From NCBI GenBank assembly GCA_963833885.1, contig CAWHZU010000017.1, positions 1-64,000 on the forward strand: 64,000 nt of DNA, in the 5' to 3' direction. The DNA is from JASHPR01 sp963833885. GTDB lineage: Bacteria; Actinomycetota; Actinomycetes; Streptosporangiales; Streptosporangiaceae. The notes beneath the pieces are model-generated. The model was given only the letters and a program-made list of their open reading frames with translations. It did no database searches and was not told the DNA's origin. Each line of letters begins with the position of its first letter. The first letter of the stretch is position 1. The translations under genes were made by a program, and so were the position numbers. Of the stretch, positions 8,250 to 17,509 are shown one piece after another.

Positions 8250-8891
8250 GTGAGCGTCGGGGGCGATCACTTCGTGGCGGAAGCACGCGCGGATCCAGCC
8301 GCAGCAACTCGGGGCGTCGCAGGCGTTGAGCAGGGGGAAAGCGTCGGCGCGCAGCGAAGCCATACCAACGGGCAGGTGCTGGCACGCCAGCCGAACCGGG
8401 CTGGGTTCGACGACCCCGGCTTCCACGACTACGTAACGGCCCGTAGTCGGTCACTGTTGCGGACCGCATATCTACTGACCGGAAACCGCGCGGACGCGGA
8501 GGACCTGGTGCAGGCGGCGCTGGCAAAGACGTATCTGGCCTGGGACCGGATCGAGGACCGGAGCGCGCTGGACGGCTACGTCCGCCGCGCCATGGTCAAC
8601 ACGCACATCTCGTGGTGGCGTCGCCGCAGGCTGGAGGAATACCCCACCGACGAGATCCCCGACCAGGCCGTCGCGGACCAGACGGGGAGCAGTGACCTGG
8701 CGGACACGCTGCGCCGGGCCGTCGACCGGCTCCCGCAGCGGATGCGCGCGGCCGTGGTGCTCCGCTACTTCGAGGACATGACCGAGGCGGAGGTCGCAGC
8801 CGCGCTCGGGGTGAGTCTCGGCACCGTCAAGAGCACGGTCTCGCGCGCCGTTGCCAAGCTGCGGATCGACGCCGAGCTGCAGGCCGACTGA
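8250..8891 (+). CDS. SigE-family ECF RNA polymerase sigma factor
   Basis: 213 aa; GTG at 8250, with GTG 8274 as an in-frame alternative. The first about 50 residues are non-conserved. Sigma region 2 follows (FHDYVTARSRSLLRTAYLLT, then NRADAEDLVQAALAKTYLAW), and region 4 is at about residues 155-205 (LPQRMRAAVVLRYFEDMTEA, EVAAALGVSLGTVKSTVSRA). This matches the actinobacterial SigE-type ECF subgroup (TIGR02983). No anti-sigma factor gene adjoins it, so its control is not visible. The unusually long N-terminus suggests the true start may be further in. Confidence 0.88.
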   Translation: MSVGGDHFVAEARADPAAATRGVAGVEQGESVGAQRSHTNGQVLARQPNRAGFDDPGFHDYVTARSRSLLRTAYLLTGNRADAEDLVQAALAKTYLAWDRIEDRSALDGYVRRAMVNTHISWWRRRRLEEYPTDEIPDQAVADQTGSSDLADTLRRAVDRLPQRMRAAVVLRYFEDMTEAEVAAALGVSLGTVKSTVSRAVAKLRIDAELQAD

Positions 8892-8910
8892 CCGGCCAGA
8901 GCGGGCCGGT
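8891..8910 (+). terminator. Weak hairpin terminator candidate after sigma-factor gene
   Basis: ACCGGCC (8891-8897) and GGCCGGT (8904-8910) form a GC-rich stem right at the stop codon, followed nine bases later by a short TTTT. A weak intrinsic terminator is plausible. Confidence 0.35.
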
Positions 8911-9005
8911 GGTGACGTTTTCCCGCTAGCGTGGCACTATCCACCCCATGGGGCATTCCGGCCCATCAGGGGCGGGTACCGGGCACACCGCAGGAGGTGG
9001 CCAGA

Positions 9006-10646
9006 GTGCAGAGCACGATGATGGACGTTCCGCTCACGGTGCAGGCGATCATGCGCTACGGCACGTCGGCGTACGCCGACCGCGAGGTGGTGACCTGCAC
9101 GTCCTCGGGCACCCGGCGGCAGAGCTACGGCGCGACCGGCACCAGGGCCGCCCAGCTCGCAAATGCCCTGCGCAGCCTCGGCGTCGACGGCGACCAGCGG
9201 GTGGCCACGCTGATGTGGAACAACGCCGAGCACCTCGAGGCCTACCTGGCGATCCCGTCCATGGGCGCGGTCCTGCACACGCTGAACCTGCGGCTCGACC
9301 CCCAGGTGATCGGCTACATCGCCACGCACGCCGGGGACGATGTGGTAATCGTCGACGCCACCCTGGTGCCACTGCTGGCCCAGGTCCTTCCGCACGCCCC
9401 GGCAATCCGGCACGTCCTGGTGACAAGTCCAGAGCCTGGAACGCCAAGCCCCGTGGATGATCTGGCTGCCACCGGCCGTCAGGTGCACTCCTACGAGGAC
9501 CTGCTCGCCGCGCAGCCCGGCACGTTCGACTGGCCCGAGCTGGACGAGCGGGCCGCGGCGGCGATGTGCTACACCAGCGGGACCACCGGGCACCCGAAGG
9601 GCGTCGTCTACAGCCACCGGTCGTCTTACCTGCACTCGATGGCCGTCTGCCACGGCAACACGTTCGCGCTGTCCGAGCGGGACAAGGTGCTCCCGGTGGT
9701 GCCGATGTTTCACGCGAACGCCTGGGGGCTGGCGTACGCGGCGGTGATGGCCGGGGCCGACCTGATCATGCCGGACCGGTTCCTGCAGCCGGAGCCGCTG
9801 GTCCGGCTCATCGAGGCGGAACGCCCGACGATCGCCGGTGCCGTGCCCACGATCTGGAACGTGCTGCTGGCGTACGTGCGCTCGAACGGCGGGGACCTGT
9901 CCTCGCTGCGGCTGGTGCCGTGCGGCGGCTCCGCGGTGCCGCACTCGCTGCAGGAGGCGTATGAGAAGGAGCTCGGCGTCCGGATCGTGCAGGCCTGGGG
10001 GATGACCGAGACCTCGCCGCTCGGCAGCGTCGCGCACCCGCCCGCCGGCACGCCGGAGGAAGAGGCGTGGCGCTACCGCGACACCGCGGGCCGGCTGATG
10101 TGCGGGGTCGAGGGCAGACTGGTCGGCCCGGATGGCACGGTGCTGCCGCACGACGGCGAGGCGGTCGGCGAGATCGAGGCCCGCGGGCCGTGGGTGACCG
10201 GGAGCTACTACAAGGACGACGACCCGGCGAAGTTCCACGACGGCTGGCTGCGCACCGGCGACGTCGGGACCATCGACCGGCTCGGCTACGTCACGCTCAC
10301 CGACCGGGCCAAAGACGTGATCAAGTCCGGCGGCGAGTGGATCTCGTCGATGGAACTGGAGAACATGCTGATGGCCCACCCGCAGGTCGCCGAAGCCGCG
10401 GTGATCGGGGTACCGGACGAGAAGTGGGGCGAGCGGCCGCTGGCCGCCGTCGTGCTGGCACCGGACGCCACCGTCACCGCCGCTGAGCTGCGGGAATTCC
10501 TGTCGACGCAGGTACCGCGCTGGCAGCTGCCCGAGCGGTGGTCGTTCATCGCCGAGGTGCCCAAGACCAGCGTCGGCAAGTTCGCCAAGACCCGGATCCG
10601 GGACGCATACGCCAACGGCGACTACGAGGTGGTCGAGGCCCGCTGA
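9006..10646 (+). CDS. Medium/long-chain fatty acid-CoA ligase (AMP-forming)
   Basis: 546 aa from GTG 9006, with AGGAGG upstream; the frame extends upstream but without a better start. It has the full adenylate-forming set: P-loop-like YTSGTTGHPKGVVYSHRS near residue 188, QAWGMTETSPLGS near 330, and LRTGDVGTIDRLGYVTLTDR then AKDVIKSGGEWIS near 415-440. The C-terminal lysine lies in PKTSVGKFAKTRIRD. It activates fatty acids to acyl-CoA using ATP and is closest in layout to AlkK-type medium/long-chain ligases. It is monocistronic between the sigma-factor gene and a tRNA. Chain-length preference cannot be read from sequence. Confidence 0.9.
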   Translation: MQSTMMDVPLTVQAIMRYGTSAYADREVVTCTSSGTRRQSYGATGTRAAQLANALRSLGVDGDQRVATLMWNNAEHLEAYLAIPSMGAVLHTLNLRLDPQVIGYIATHAGDDVVIVDATLVPLLAQVLPHAPAIRHVLVTSPEPGTPSPVDDLAATGRQVHSYEDLLAAQPGTFDWPELDERAAAAMCYTSGTTGHPKGVVYSHRSSYLHSMAVCHGNTFALSERDKVLPVVPMFHANAWGLAYAAVMAGADLIMPDRFLQPEPLVRLIEAERPTIAGAVPTIWNVLLAYVRSNGGDLSSLRLVPCGGSAVPHSLQEAYEKELGVRIVQAWGMTETSPLGSVAHPPAGTPEEEAWRYRDTAGRLMCGVEGRLVGPDGTVLPHDGEAVGEIEARGPWVTGSYYKDDDPAKFHDGWLRTGDVGTIDRLGYVTLTDRAKDVIKSGGEWISSMELENMLMAHPQVAEAAVIGVPDEKWGERPLAAVVLAPDATVTAAELREFLSTQVPRWQLPERWSFIAEVPKTSVGKFAKTRIRDAYANGDYEVVEAR

Positions 10647-10729
10647 TCCCCCGGTGGCCACCCGCACGATCTGCTTTGCCGGCGCTCAGCCGGTACCGGT
10701 ACCCTGGGTCGGACCCCGCTGGGTCATTG

Positions 10730-10818
10730 GGAGGCTTCGCCTAGTCCGGTCTATGGCGCCGCACTGCTAATGCGGTTTGGGTTCACGCCCATCCGGGGTT
10801 CAAATCCCCGAGCCTCCG
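10730..10818 (+). tRNA. tRNA-Ser (anticodon GCT)
   Basis: Acceptor GGAGGCT (10730-10736) pairs with AGCCTCC (10811-10817), discriminator G. The anticodon arm is CCGCA-CTGCTAA-TGCGG with anticodon GCT. A long variable arm and T arm CGGGG-TTCAAAT-CCCCG are present. This is a class II serine tRNA, immediately followed by a strong terminator. Confidence 0.95.
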
Positions 10819-10823
10819 CCACT

Positions 10824-10867
10824 GAGCAGGCACTTTGCCGCACAGGCAAGGTGCCTGCTCCCTTTTT
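10824..10867 (+). terminator. Strong intrinsic terminator after tRNA-Ser
   Basis: A near-perfect 16-bp stem joins GAGCAGGCACTTTGCC (10824-10839) to GGCAAGGTGCCTGCTC (10845-10860) with a five-base loop, followed by CCTTTTT. It is placed directly after the tRNA. Confidence 0.9.
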
Positions 10868-10955
10868 CAAAGATCGTTAAGGCCCGTGCAGGCCCCGTGC
10901 AGGCCCCAGCGGGCACTCAGCCGGAATCGTCGGCAGTTGCGGGCGGCTGCGGATC

Positions 10956-11075
10956 TCAGCCGCACCGTCGACGCCGGGCCCGGATGCTCGCGGGCTGCAA
11001 GCGGGTGATGGTGTCCAGGTGCGCGCTGAGCCCGGCCACCGCGGCGTCGGCCAGGGCCGCGTGTGCGCTGGCCAT
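10956..11075 (-). CDS. Possible 39-aa protein downstream of the frameshifted gene
   Basis: An ATG-initiated frame (MASAHAALADAAVAGLSAHL...RARRRRCG) lies just after the frameshifted minus-strand gene at 11120-11439 and in the same direction. Alanine-rich helical sequence with a basic tail; no clear ribosome-binding site. It is supported only by position and codon bias. Confidence 0.25.
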   Translation of the reverse strand: MASAHAALADAAVAGLSAHLDTITRLQPASIRARRRRCG

Positions 11076-11119
11076 GGCCACGGTAACGGCCTGGCGGTGA
11101 AGGAGCCCGGCGGGCGGTC

Positions 11120-11439
11120 CTACAGGAACCGGGGCCGGTCAAACTCCGGCGGCCGAGCCAAGCCGGTGCAGTAGCCGAAGGCGAGCCGGGCCGGGTCGGC
11201 GACGTGGCACGGTAACGCGTCCAGGCCGAGCAGCGAAGCGATCACCGCCCAGTCCTGACCTTCCTCGCGAACCCGCCGGACGGCGCGCTCGACTTGGGCG
11301 TGCGCCGCGATCTCGAGCGCGCGAGCGATCGTCACCACCACGGCAGGAGACGGCGGCACTTCGACGACGCCCCGCTCGCTAAGCACTGCACGGCGGCGGC
11401 CAGCGCCAGCGAGGTCTCCGGGTCGGTCGGCATAAGCAT
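11120..11439 (-). pseudogene. Frameshifted small HTH-like protein gene
   Basis: The minus-strand start ATG 11439 follows CGAGGAGG and reads MLMPTDPETSLALAAAVQ. The natural continuation VLSERGVVEVPPSPAVVVTI, ARALEIAAHAQVERAVRRVR, ending ARPPEFDRPRFL, lies in another frame starting around 11393. One missing base there would join them (length 3n+2). The central part (AVRRVREEGQDWAVIASLLGL) resembles a helix-turn-helix of the kind that checks substrate DNA, but this is tentative. It may be a real pseudogene or an indel error; alternatively translation could start at GTG inside the second frame. Confidence 0.45.
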
Positions 11440-11608
11440 GCCCTCCTCGGTCGCCGGGCGTCGCGAGCATCCGCGCGGTACCGACAGCCCGGGCCCGAAC
11501 CCGGCAAGGCGGGTGCACGACTGAATTGTGAGGCGCTTCGGCTTCTGCCGGTCACCTGGCTAGTCCGAGTGATGCTGCCACTCAGATACGGAGGTGTTGC
11601 CGGCACCG

Positions 11609-12373
11609 CTAGGACCTCGCAGCGTTGTCTGCCTGGCCGGCTTGCCGCGCCTCGGCGGCCAGCCCGGCGTCCTCCTCGCGGTAGAACAGCCGGTGGAGCA
11701 CGGCTGCGAGCACGCCTCCCACCAGGGGCGCCACGATGAAGAGCCACACCTGGCTTAGGGCCACGCCGCCGACGACGAGAGCCGGGCCAAGGCTACGTGC
11801 CGGATTCACTGATGTGCCGGTGACCGGAATGCCGACGAGATGGACAACCGTCAGGGTCAGCCCGATGGCTATTGCCGCCGTCGCCGCGTTGCCCGTCGCC
11901 GAGGTCACCCTCAGGACGACGAAGACGAAGACGGCCGTCAGGACGATCTCGAAGATGAGCGCTCCGCCAACGCCGATGTGGATCATCGACTTGCTGCCCC
12001 AGCCGTCGGTTCCCAGGCCAGTGGTGGTCCTGCTGTACAACGGCGAGGTGCTGAACGTTCCCCACAGCGCAAGCGCGCCGATGATCCCGCCAGCAAACTG
12101 AGCGATCCAGTAGCCGACGGCCTCCACGAGCGGGATGCGGCGTGCGAGCAGTGCCCCGATCGTTACAGCCGGGTTGACGTGACAGCCAGATATCGGCCCG
12201 ATCAGGTACACCAGCGACAGCAGCGTCAGGCCGAACGCTAGCGCGGTGGCCACTACCCCCGCCGCCACGCTGGCGCCGTCGAACTTGAAGCCGAACATCA
12301 GCGTGGCGACTCCGACGGCGAAGAAAACCAAGATCGCCGTGCCCAGGAACTCAGCAGCGAACTTCCGGATCAT
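11609..12373 (-). CDS. aqpZ: Aquaporin (MIP family channel, AqpZ-like)
   Basis: 254 aa from ATG 12373 with GGAGGGAGGG upstream. Six membrane helices and both NPA boxes are visible: CHVNPAVTIGALLA near residue 76 and SVNPARSLGPALV near 194. The second ends in the conserved NPARS arginine filter. Residues around the pore fit the water-channel (AqpZ) rather than the GlpF type. The C-terminus is basic/acidic and cytoplasmic. It is monocistronic, facing away from the tRNA-Ser. Confidence 0.9.
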   Translation of the reverse strand: MIRKFAAEFLGTAILVFFAVGVATLMFGFKFDGASVAAGVVATALAFGLTLLSLVYLIGPISGCHVNPAVTIGALLARRIPLVEAVGYWIAQFAGGIIGALALWGTFSTSPLYSRTTTGLGTDGWGSKSMIHIGVGGALIFEIVLTAVFVFVVLRVTSATGNAATAAIAIGLTLTVVHLVGIPVTGTSVNPARSLGPALVVGGVALSQVWLFIVAPLVGGVLAAVLHRLFYREEDAGLAAEARQAGQADNAARS

Positions 12374-13417
12374 CGCCCTCCCTCCGGGTCGCGCACGAAC
12401 AGTCGCGCATGGACAAAGGCAACGACCTGTCATGCGGCCACAGTTACGACGCTACTGCGTACTTACCGTCCGATACAGGGAACCGCAGCCGTGACGTTAG
12501 TCCCACGACTGGCATCGGACGCACGTCAACAACGTCTGCAACTGCGGCCTGCCAGGGAGAACCGGAAGGCACTGACCTAGGCGGCGCGACAGAACAGCAG
12601 ATCTGCGCGCCGCAGACGAGCCCGACAGCTAGAGAACTCACAGCGCGTAATCGGCAGGGCGAACCCGCCGCCCGCCGGGCCGGCCGAGTCAAATCACGCT
12701 CCCTGATGGCGGCCACAAGGCGACGTCTGGCCGCCATCGGCCACTCGCGGACGGCGTTCTGCACGCATGCGGCCTCAGATGTCTTCACGATCCTGAATGA
12801 CGATCTGGGTAGCCCGTCACGACAGAGCGTTGCCGCTGATCATCGATCCGTGCCCAGGTAAATACGCTGCTAACAGCGGGACGAACTCTGGGCAACCCGA
12901 GTCATCCGCGAGGGCGGGCGGCGACCGGGCGTCTGACAGACACTAGCAACATCAAGTCGGGATGCCACGTGCTGGAGGTACAGCCGGACGGCTTCCGGCG
13001 CGCCCTGCTCGCTAGTCCGCGCCGCGCAGGCTTGCCAGGAGCTGATGGGCGACAGTGCTGGCGGGTCTCCAGCGGCGCGGGCGCGACTCCTCCAACCCGA
13101 GGAACTGCAGTTCGTGCTGAGCCGACGGTTTTACAGGGCGCTCCCCACCGCAACGTGGTACACCGTCTAATCTGCGAAAACAACGTTCCTGTGGCTTCCG
13201 GCCAGCACGCTCAACCGCTTCTCAACCAAACGCAGCAACGATGGCCTTCCAAACGTGATCACAGCTACAGCTTCCAAGGCCGAGTGCCGGTCAGATTACG
13301 CAGCTCGTGCGCGATCGAGTCGCCCTTAAACCTGGCCTTCTGCCGGATCAGCATGCTTGACATGTTGACCCGTGGGGATGGCCAGCCAGAGGCGAGTCCG
13401 GGATCTCGGTCACGCCG
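12374..13417. other. Gene-poor region (about 1 kb)
   Basis: No frame here has convincing codon bias, start signals or family resemblance. The left end should contain the aquaporin promoter. It leads into a clear gene fragment at 13418, so it may be decayed coding sequence whose origin I cannot recognise. Confidence 0.4.
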
Positions 13418-13656
13418 TTGTCTCCCCAGGCCGCGAACTCCCTGAACCGCTTCGCGATCGGCGACCGTGACCTGCTGCAGTACAACGCTGACGGGTCGCT
13501 CGACCTTTACCTCCAGCACACCTCGCCCGGCACTAGCAAGGAGGCCAACTGGCTGCCCGCGCCAAAGGCCCCCTCGCCGTCACAATGCGGCTCTACTCCC
13601 CGAAAGCCTCCGTGCTCAACGGCACCTGGGCGCCACCGGCCGTGCGCCGAGGCTAG
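13418..13656 (+). pseudogene. C-terminal remnant of a DUF1254/DUF1214 protein
   Basis: The fragment reads NSLNRFAIGDRDLLQYNADG, SLDLYLQHTSPGTSKEANWL, PAPK and, after a one-base frameshift near 13570, GPLAVTMRLYSPKASVLNGT then WAPPAVRRG-stop. This is the signature C-terminal end of DUF1214, with the NWLPAP and LRLYWPK...WxPP motifs. The rest of the normally about 450-aa protein is not recognisable upstream. Hence a 5'-truncated, frameshifted relic. Confidence 0.75.
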
Positions 13657-13687
13657 CCCCGGCACTTGACCGCCGGGCGGCGTGGCA

Positions 13688-16135
13688 TCACAGGATCCCG
13701 GCGTCCTTGGCCCGTGTGATGGCGTCGTGCCGGGTCGACACGCCGAGCTTGCGGTAGATGGCCCTGGCGTGGGTCTTGATCGTGTTCTGCGACAGGTAAA
13801 GCTGCTCGCCGATCTCGCGCAGCGACAAGGTCCCGGACAGCAGCCGCAGCACTGCTACCTCGCGGGCGGTAAGCGGCTCAGCACTCGCGGCCCGCCGGGG
13901 GCGGGCAGCGAGCCGGCGTTCGATCGGGCTCAGCCTGGCCAGCTGAGCGCCGGCGCCGGCCGGTGATGAGGTCAACAGCAGCCTGGCTTCATCGAGGAGC
14001 GCGGCGGCTCCGGGCCGGTCCCCGGTCTCAAGTAGTACGGGCGCGAGCCTGACCAGGATCTCCAGGGTGGGCCATGGCGAGATCCCGGGCTGGCTGCGGC
14101 GGATCCTAAGCGCGCGCTCGAATTCGCTGCGGGCCTCGGCCAGCCGCCCGCGCCCGGCGAAGACGCCGCCGGCGGCTGTGTAGGCGAGGCAGCTCTGCGG
14201 CGCTGCGCCCAGGCCCGGGCCAGCGCCTTCCACGACTTCGCACGCTGACCGCGCGTGCTGCTCTGCCTCCTCCAGGTCTCCCCGGTCGGCCGCGATGAAG
14301 GACAGGGCGGACAAGCCAATGATGCGGACAATCGCGACGGAGCCATTGCCGGACAAGGCCGCCTGCGCCTGCTCGAAGGCAGCACCCGGTTCGCCGGACC
14401 AGTACAGAGCGCCCGCGTATGCGGCCCGGGCCAGGGAGTACCACGGCGACGCCGGGTCTGTTTCCAGCGCGACGGCCTCGGCCGCCGCATCACGCATGGG
14501 GCCCAGGCCCTCGAACCCGAAGGTACCTTTGAGCAGCGCCGCCGAAGACTGCATCGACCGGATCCCGTCCGGCAGCGGCCCGTCGTGCTCACTGGTTTCG
14601 ACGACCGGCAGCCAGCGCCGCAGCGACTCCTGGTCGCCGGACAGGGCCGCGGCCCACGCCGCGCAGTGCACCGCGACCGCGCTGGCGCTGACGATGCCGT
14701 CCCCGAGCGAGTTCAGCCAGCCGCGAACCGTCGCCACCTGGCCGCAATCGACGTAGCCGTACCAGTGTGCTGCGATGAGATCGATGACCGCGGCGGTGTC
14801 GCCGGCGGCACCGGTGTGGCGGATCGCCTCGTCCGCCGTACCCGACCAGCGGTGCCAGGCGCTGGCCCGCTCGTGCAAGACGGGCACGATGTCCGGCTCG
14901 GTCCGGGCCAGCTCGCTGCGGAGCACCTGACCGAACAGGTGGTGATACCGGAACCACTGCCGGGTGTCATCCAGCGGCACGACGAACAGGTTTTCCCGCT
15001 CGATGACGGGGATGACCTCGGCGGCGCCGGCTGATCCGGTCACGGCGTCGCACAGCGGCGCGCAGAACCGGCCCAGGATCGAGGTCCGCGTGAGGAAGCG
15101 CCGGATAGCGGCCGGCTGGCGGCCGAGCACCTCCTCGGCCAGGAAGTCGACGATGAACCGGCTGTCACCGGTGAACTGGCGGATGAAGGCGCCGGGCGAC
15201 GGGTGCCCGCGCAGCGACAGCGCCGCGAGGTAGACCCCTGCGGGCCAGCCCTCGGTCCGGCCGGCCAGGTCAGCTAGATCGTGCCCGGATAGCTCGATGC
15301 CGGCGACAGCGGCGACGAGCGCACCCGCCTGCGCGGGTGTGAAGCGCAGCTCCCGCGCGCGGACCTCGGCCAGCTCACCGGAGACCCGCAAGCGCGCCAG
15401 CGGCAGCGGCGGGTCAGCCCTGGTCAGCAGCACCAGCTGGACATCTGGCGGAAGATGCTCCAGCAGGAATGCGACCTGGTCGTGGCAGCTGCGCTCTGTC
15501 AGCGCATGGTAATCGTCGAGGACCACGACAACCGGTACGGTGAGCGCGGCAAGCGCGTTGACCAGAAGCGGGAGCATCTCACCCGCGAAATCGGGGGCCT
15601 GGACCCGCAAAGCGCCCAGGGCCGGACCGGCATCAAGCTGGGGGCAGGCCCGCTGCAGCGAGCAGATGACATGCCACCACAGCCGGCCCGGATCGTTGTC
15701 GCCGGGATCGAGCGAAACCCAGGCGAACGCGCGGCTTTCGGCCTTGCTGGAGCCCCATTGCGCGACCAGCGTGGTCTTGCCGAAGCCCGCCGGGCCGTCC
15801 ACCAGGACCAGCCGGGCGGTCACGCCAGCCAGGTAGCCCACGAGTTCGTCCCGCTCCACCCACTCTTTTCGTAACGAGGGGGCATGAAACTTCGTCTCCA
15901 GCGGCGCGCTGAAGGTCACACGCGGCAGCGCCGGGACGGCAACAGCCGCCGCAGCAGTTCCTCCCGGCACGCCAGCCTCGGCAGCGCCGTCTTCGCCGCC
16001 GCCTGGTGCCAGCGTCTCCCCGCCGCCCGGGACGCTCAGCCGCGGCTCACGGGCCTGGCGGCCGACGCCGTGAACGGCACTCAGACGAGCGGCCGCAACA
16101 GCAGCACGGGCGGTACGCGCATCCGAGCAACTCAC
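13688..16135 (-). CDS. MalT-like LuxR-family ATP-dependent transcriptional regulator
   Basis: 815 aa as drawn. The alanine-rich first about 70 residues are doubtful; GTG at 15919 (VTFSAPLETKFHAPSL) is a likely true start. It then has the MalT layout: NTPase with Walker A VDGPAGFGKTTLVAQWG, a Walker B-like VVVVLDDYHALTE, and an arginine/winged-helix region ending RYHHLFGQVLRSEL. A TPR-rich sensor region follows. The C-terminus is a LuxR HTH (LTAREVAVLRLL, LSLREIGEQLYLSQNTIKTH, ARAIYRKLGVS). Such proteins are signal-integrating activators needing ATP and an inducer. It is isolated among decayed genes, so its targets are not evident. Confidence 0.85.
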   Translation of the reverse strand: MSCSDARTARAAVAAARLSAVHGVGRQAREPRLSVPGGGETLAPGGGEDGAAEAGVPGGTAAAAVAVPALPRVTFSAPLETKFHAPSLRKEWVERDELVGYLAGVTARLVLVDGPAGFGKTTLVAQWGSSKAESRAFAWVSLDPGDNDPGRLWWHVICSLQRACPQLDAGPALGALRVQAPDFAGEMLPLLVNALAALTVPVVVVLDDYHALTERSCHDQVAFLLEHLPPDVQLVLLTRADPPLPLARLRVSGELAEVRARELRFTPAQAGALVAAVAGIELSGHDLADLAGRTEGWPAGVYLAALSLRGHPSPGAFIRQFTGDSRFIVDFLAEEVLGRQPAAIRRFLTRTSILGRFCAPLCDAVTGSAGAAEVIPVIERENLFVVPLDDTRQWFRYHHLFGQVLRSELARTEPDIVPVLHERASAWHRWSGTADEAIRHTGAAGDTAAVIDLIAAHWYGYVDCGQVATVRGWLNSLGDGIVSASAVAVHCAAWAAALSGDQESLRRWLPVVETSEHDGPLPDGIRSMQSSAALLKGTFGFEGLGPMRDAAAEAVALETDPASPWYSLARAAYAGALYWSGEPGAAFEQAQAALSGNGSVAIVRIIGLSALSFIAADRGDLEEAEQHARSACEVVEGAGPGLGAAPQSCLAYTAAGGVFAGRGRLAEARSEFERALRIRRSQPGISPWPTLEILVRLAPVLLETGDRPGAAALLDEARLLLTSSPAGAGAQLARLSPIERRLAARPRRAASAEPLTAREVAVLRLLSGTLSLREIGEQLYLSQNTIKTHARAIYRKLGVSTRHDAITRAKDAGIL

Positions 16136-16449
16136 TTGGCCCCCAGGCAGCAGATCCTGGCACTGCCAAGGTCCTGAGCAGCGCTAACACGACTATGTGC
16201 CACTATCGCACGAGCTTCCTGGCGTAACAATCACCGACTCTCGACGCTAAGCCCTGGAAACGACTCAGGCCGCAGCGTCAGCTTCGCGCAGCTGGCCAGT
16301 GAACGGCAGCAAGCAGGAAGGAAGGCAAGCAGCAACCCCGGCGCGGCAGCCCGCAGATGCCGGCTAGCTATAGCCAGCCCGGATCCGGAGTCCGGGGCCG
16401 AGCCAACGGCCAGACAGCCGATGGGGAGGTGGCGCTCGCAACGACCAGG
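16136..16449. other. Intergenic region
   Basis: Upstream region of the LuxR-type gene and downstream of a small minus-strand gene. I see no gene, RNA or repeat in it. Confidence 0.4.
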
Positions 16450-16737
16450 TCAGTAGCGCGGTCCCAGCCGAGGAGCAGCACGGCCACCCGGGCGAGCGCC
16501 CCGCGCATGGCGCTCAGATGAGGCCGGTTCTGCGCAATGGGAACGACGCAGGTTCAGGATCTCTATGCCCGACGCCATTAACCTGGCGAGCAGCCCATAC
16601 AAGGCCGCCTGATCTTGGAGCCGGCCGTGCACGACAGTTACGACCCCTTGCACGCTGGCGGTGAGCTGTTCGAAGTCGAGCAAGGCCTCTGGCGGAACGA
16701 TCCCCGTTACCCGAACCTCGTAATAGACCGGCGCCAC
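16450..16737 (-). CDS. Small ACT-like domain protein, 95 aa
   Basis: GTG start at 16737 with GGGAGGTGG upstream. It begins MAPVYYEVRVTGIVPPEALL and continues through VQGVVTVVHGRLQDQAALYG to MASGIEILNLRR, giving a beta-alpha-beta-beta-alpha-beta pattern as in small ACT-like proteins seen across actinobacteria. The last about 25 residues are low-complexity and probably unstructured. Function unknown; possibly a ligand-binding or dimerisation module. Confidence 0.65.
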   Translation of the reverse strand: MAPVYYEVRVTGIVPPEALLDFEQLTASVQGVVTVVHGRLQDQAALYGLLARLMASGIEILNLRRSHCAEPASSERHARGARPGGRAAPRLGPRY

Positions 16738-16871
16738 TACCCACCTCCCAGCAGGTCAGGTCGTTCAATAGTGCGCCTTTTGTCGCATCCGCGCCTCACC
16801 CGCAGAGGATGACCCCGGCTCCCATTGCCCCGCCCCCCGTCGGCCCACTGGCGGCGTCCGGGACGCAAGGC

Positions 16872-17003
16872 CTGGTGAGTCATCAACAATCCGGGGCGTA
16901 CAACAGCGAGGCGGCCGCCGGCACCGGCCTGGTGGTCAACAACAGCGGGCCGGGTGCTGACCAACAACCGCGTCATCGAGGACTGGACCAGCACCACCGC
17001 GGC
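16872..17003 (+). pseudogene. Remnant of an HtrA/trypsin-like serine protease
   Basis: One frame gives YNSEAAAGTGLVVNNSG; after a one-base shift near 16948 the next frame gives RVLTNNRVIEDWTSTT. Joined, this matches the actinobacterial HtrA (S1C) core AAGTG-(I/V)-V...G-x-VLTNNHVI-xxATS. The catalytic-site histidine of the LTNNH motif is here arginine (LTNNR). No further protease sequence (GNSGGP) is found downstream. A short, decayed fragment. Confidence 0.55.
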
Positions 17004-17319
17004 CGTGGAGCCACTCTCCGTAGCAAGACGGCCGGGTAGAGGGAGCCACGGCCGGTCCCGGGCAAAAGCCTGGAGAGCTTCAGCCGTGCCCGCTGGCGTA
17101 GCGCTTTCAGCGGGAGCATCAGGGTCACAGGCCTCCCTGCTCGGCGTCTGGGGAATCACGGCGGGCGCCGACGAGCACCCCGGCATCCGTGATCACACGC
17201 GATCGCGGCCCTGCTCGCCCAGGCGGCCGCCGCAAGCGCTGCACTCCATAAACCAACCATGGCACGCGGTCATGACAATTATGCGGAACGCGCCCGAGCC
17301 ATTTCTGGATGAGAATTCT
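17004..17319. other. Intergenic region, no clear gene
   Basis: No convincing coding frame, only short open frames without start signals. The right part becomes AT-richer toward the repeated promoter region of the Nudix gene. Confidence 0.35.
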
Positions 17320-17370
17320 AGTTACTCAGTTCCTGCGGTCCGGAGTTACTCAGTTCCTGAGGTACTCAGT
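17320..17370 (+). repeat. Direct repeats upstream of the Nudix gene
   Basis: AGTTACTCAGTTCCTG occurs at 17320-17335 and again at 17344-17359 (24-bp spacing). A third partial copy TACTCAGT is at 17363-17370 and runs into AGTAACT, the inverse of AGTTACT. The array is notably AT-rich compared with its surroundings. It could be an array of regulator-binding sites. Confidence 0.6.
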
Positions 17371-17448
17371 AACTACTTCTCCGAGCTTGCATTGGCTTTA
17401 TCGGTGCGCTTGCCCTGACAGCATGACTGTAGGCACGTCCCTAATTCT

Positions 17449-17505
17449 GTCAACCCGTAGGTTGACGAGTCTCACGGGGCAAAGTCCTGCGGCAACCCGT
17501 GGGTT
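17449..17505 (+). promoter_or_regulatory. Paired inverted-repeat operators at the Nudix gene start
   Basis: GTCAACCCGTAGGTTGAC (17449-17466) has perfect 7-bp arms. CAACCCGTGGGTT (17493-17505) repeats the same core 42 bp downstream and ends five bases before the ATG. A -10-like TAATTCT lies at 17442-17448. The two sites bracket the expected transcription start, as expected for a repressor. Confidence 0.6.
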
Positions 17506-17509
17506 CACG

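Noticed and set aside
8937..10667. A 576-aa minus-strand protein opposite the acyl-CoA ligase
   Set aside because: Sequence is low-complexity Arg/Gly/Pro with no domain; it is the mirror frame of a gene with clear catalytic motifs.
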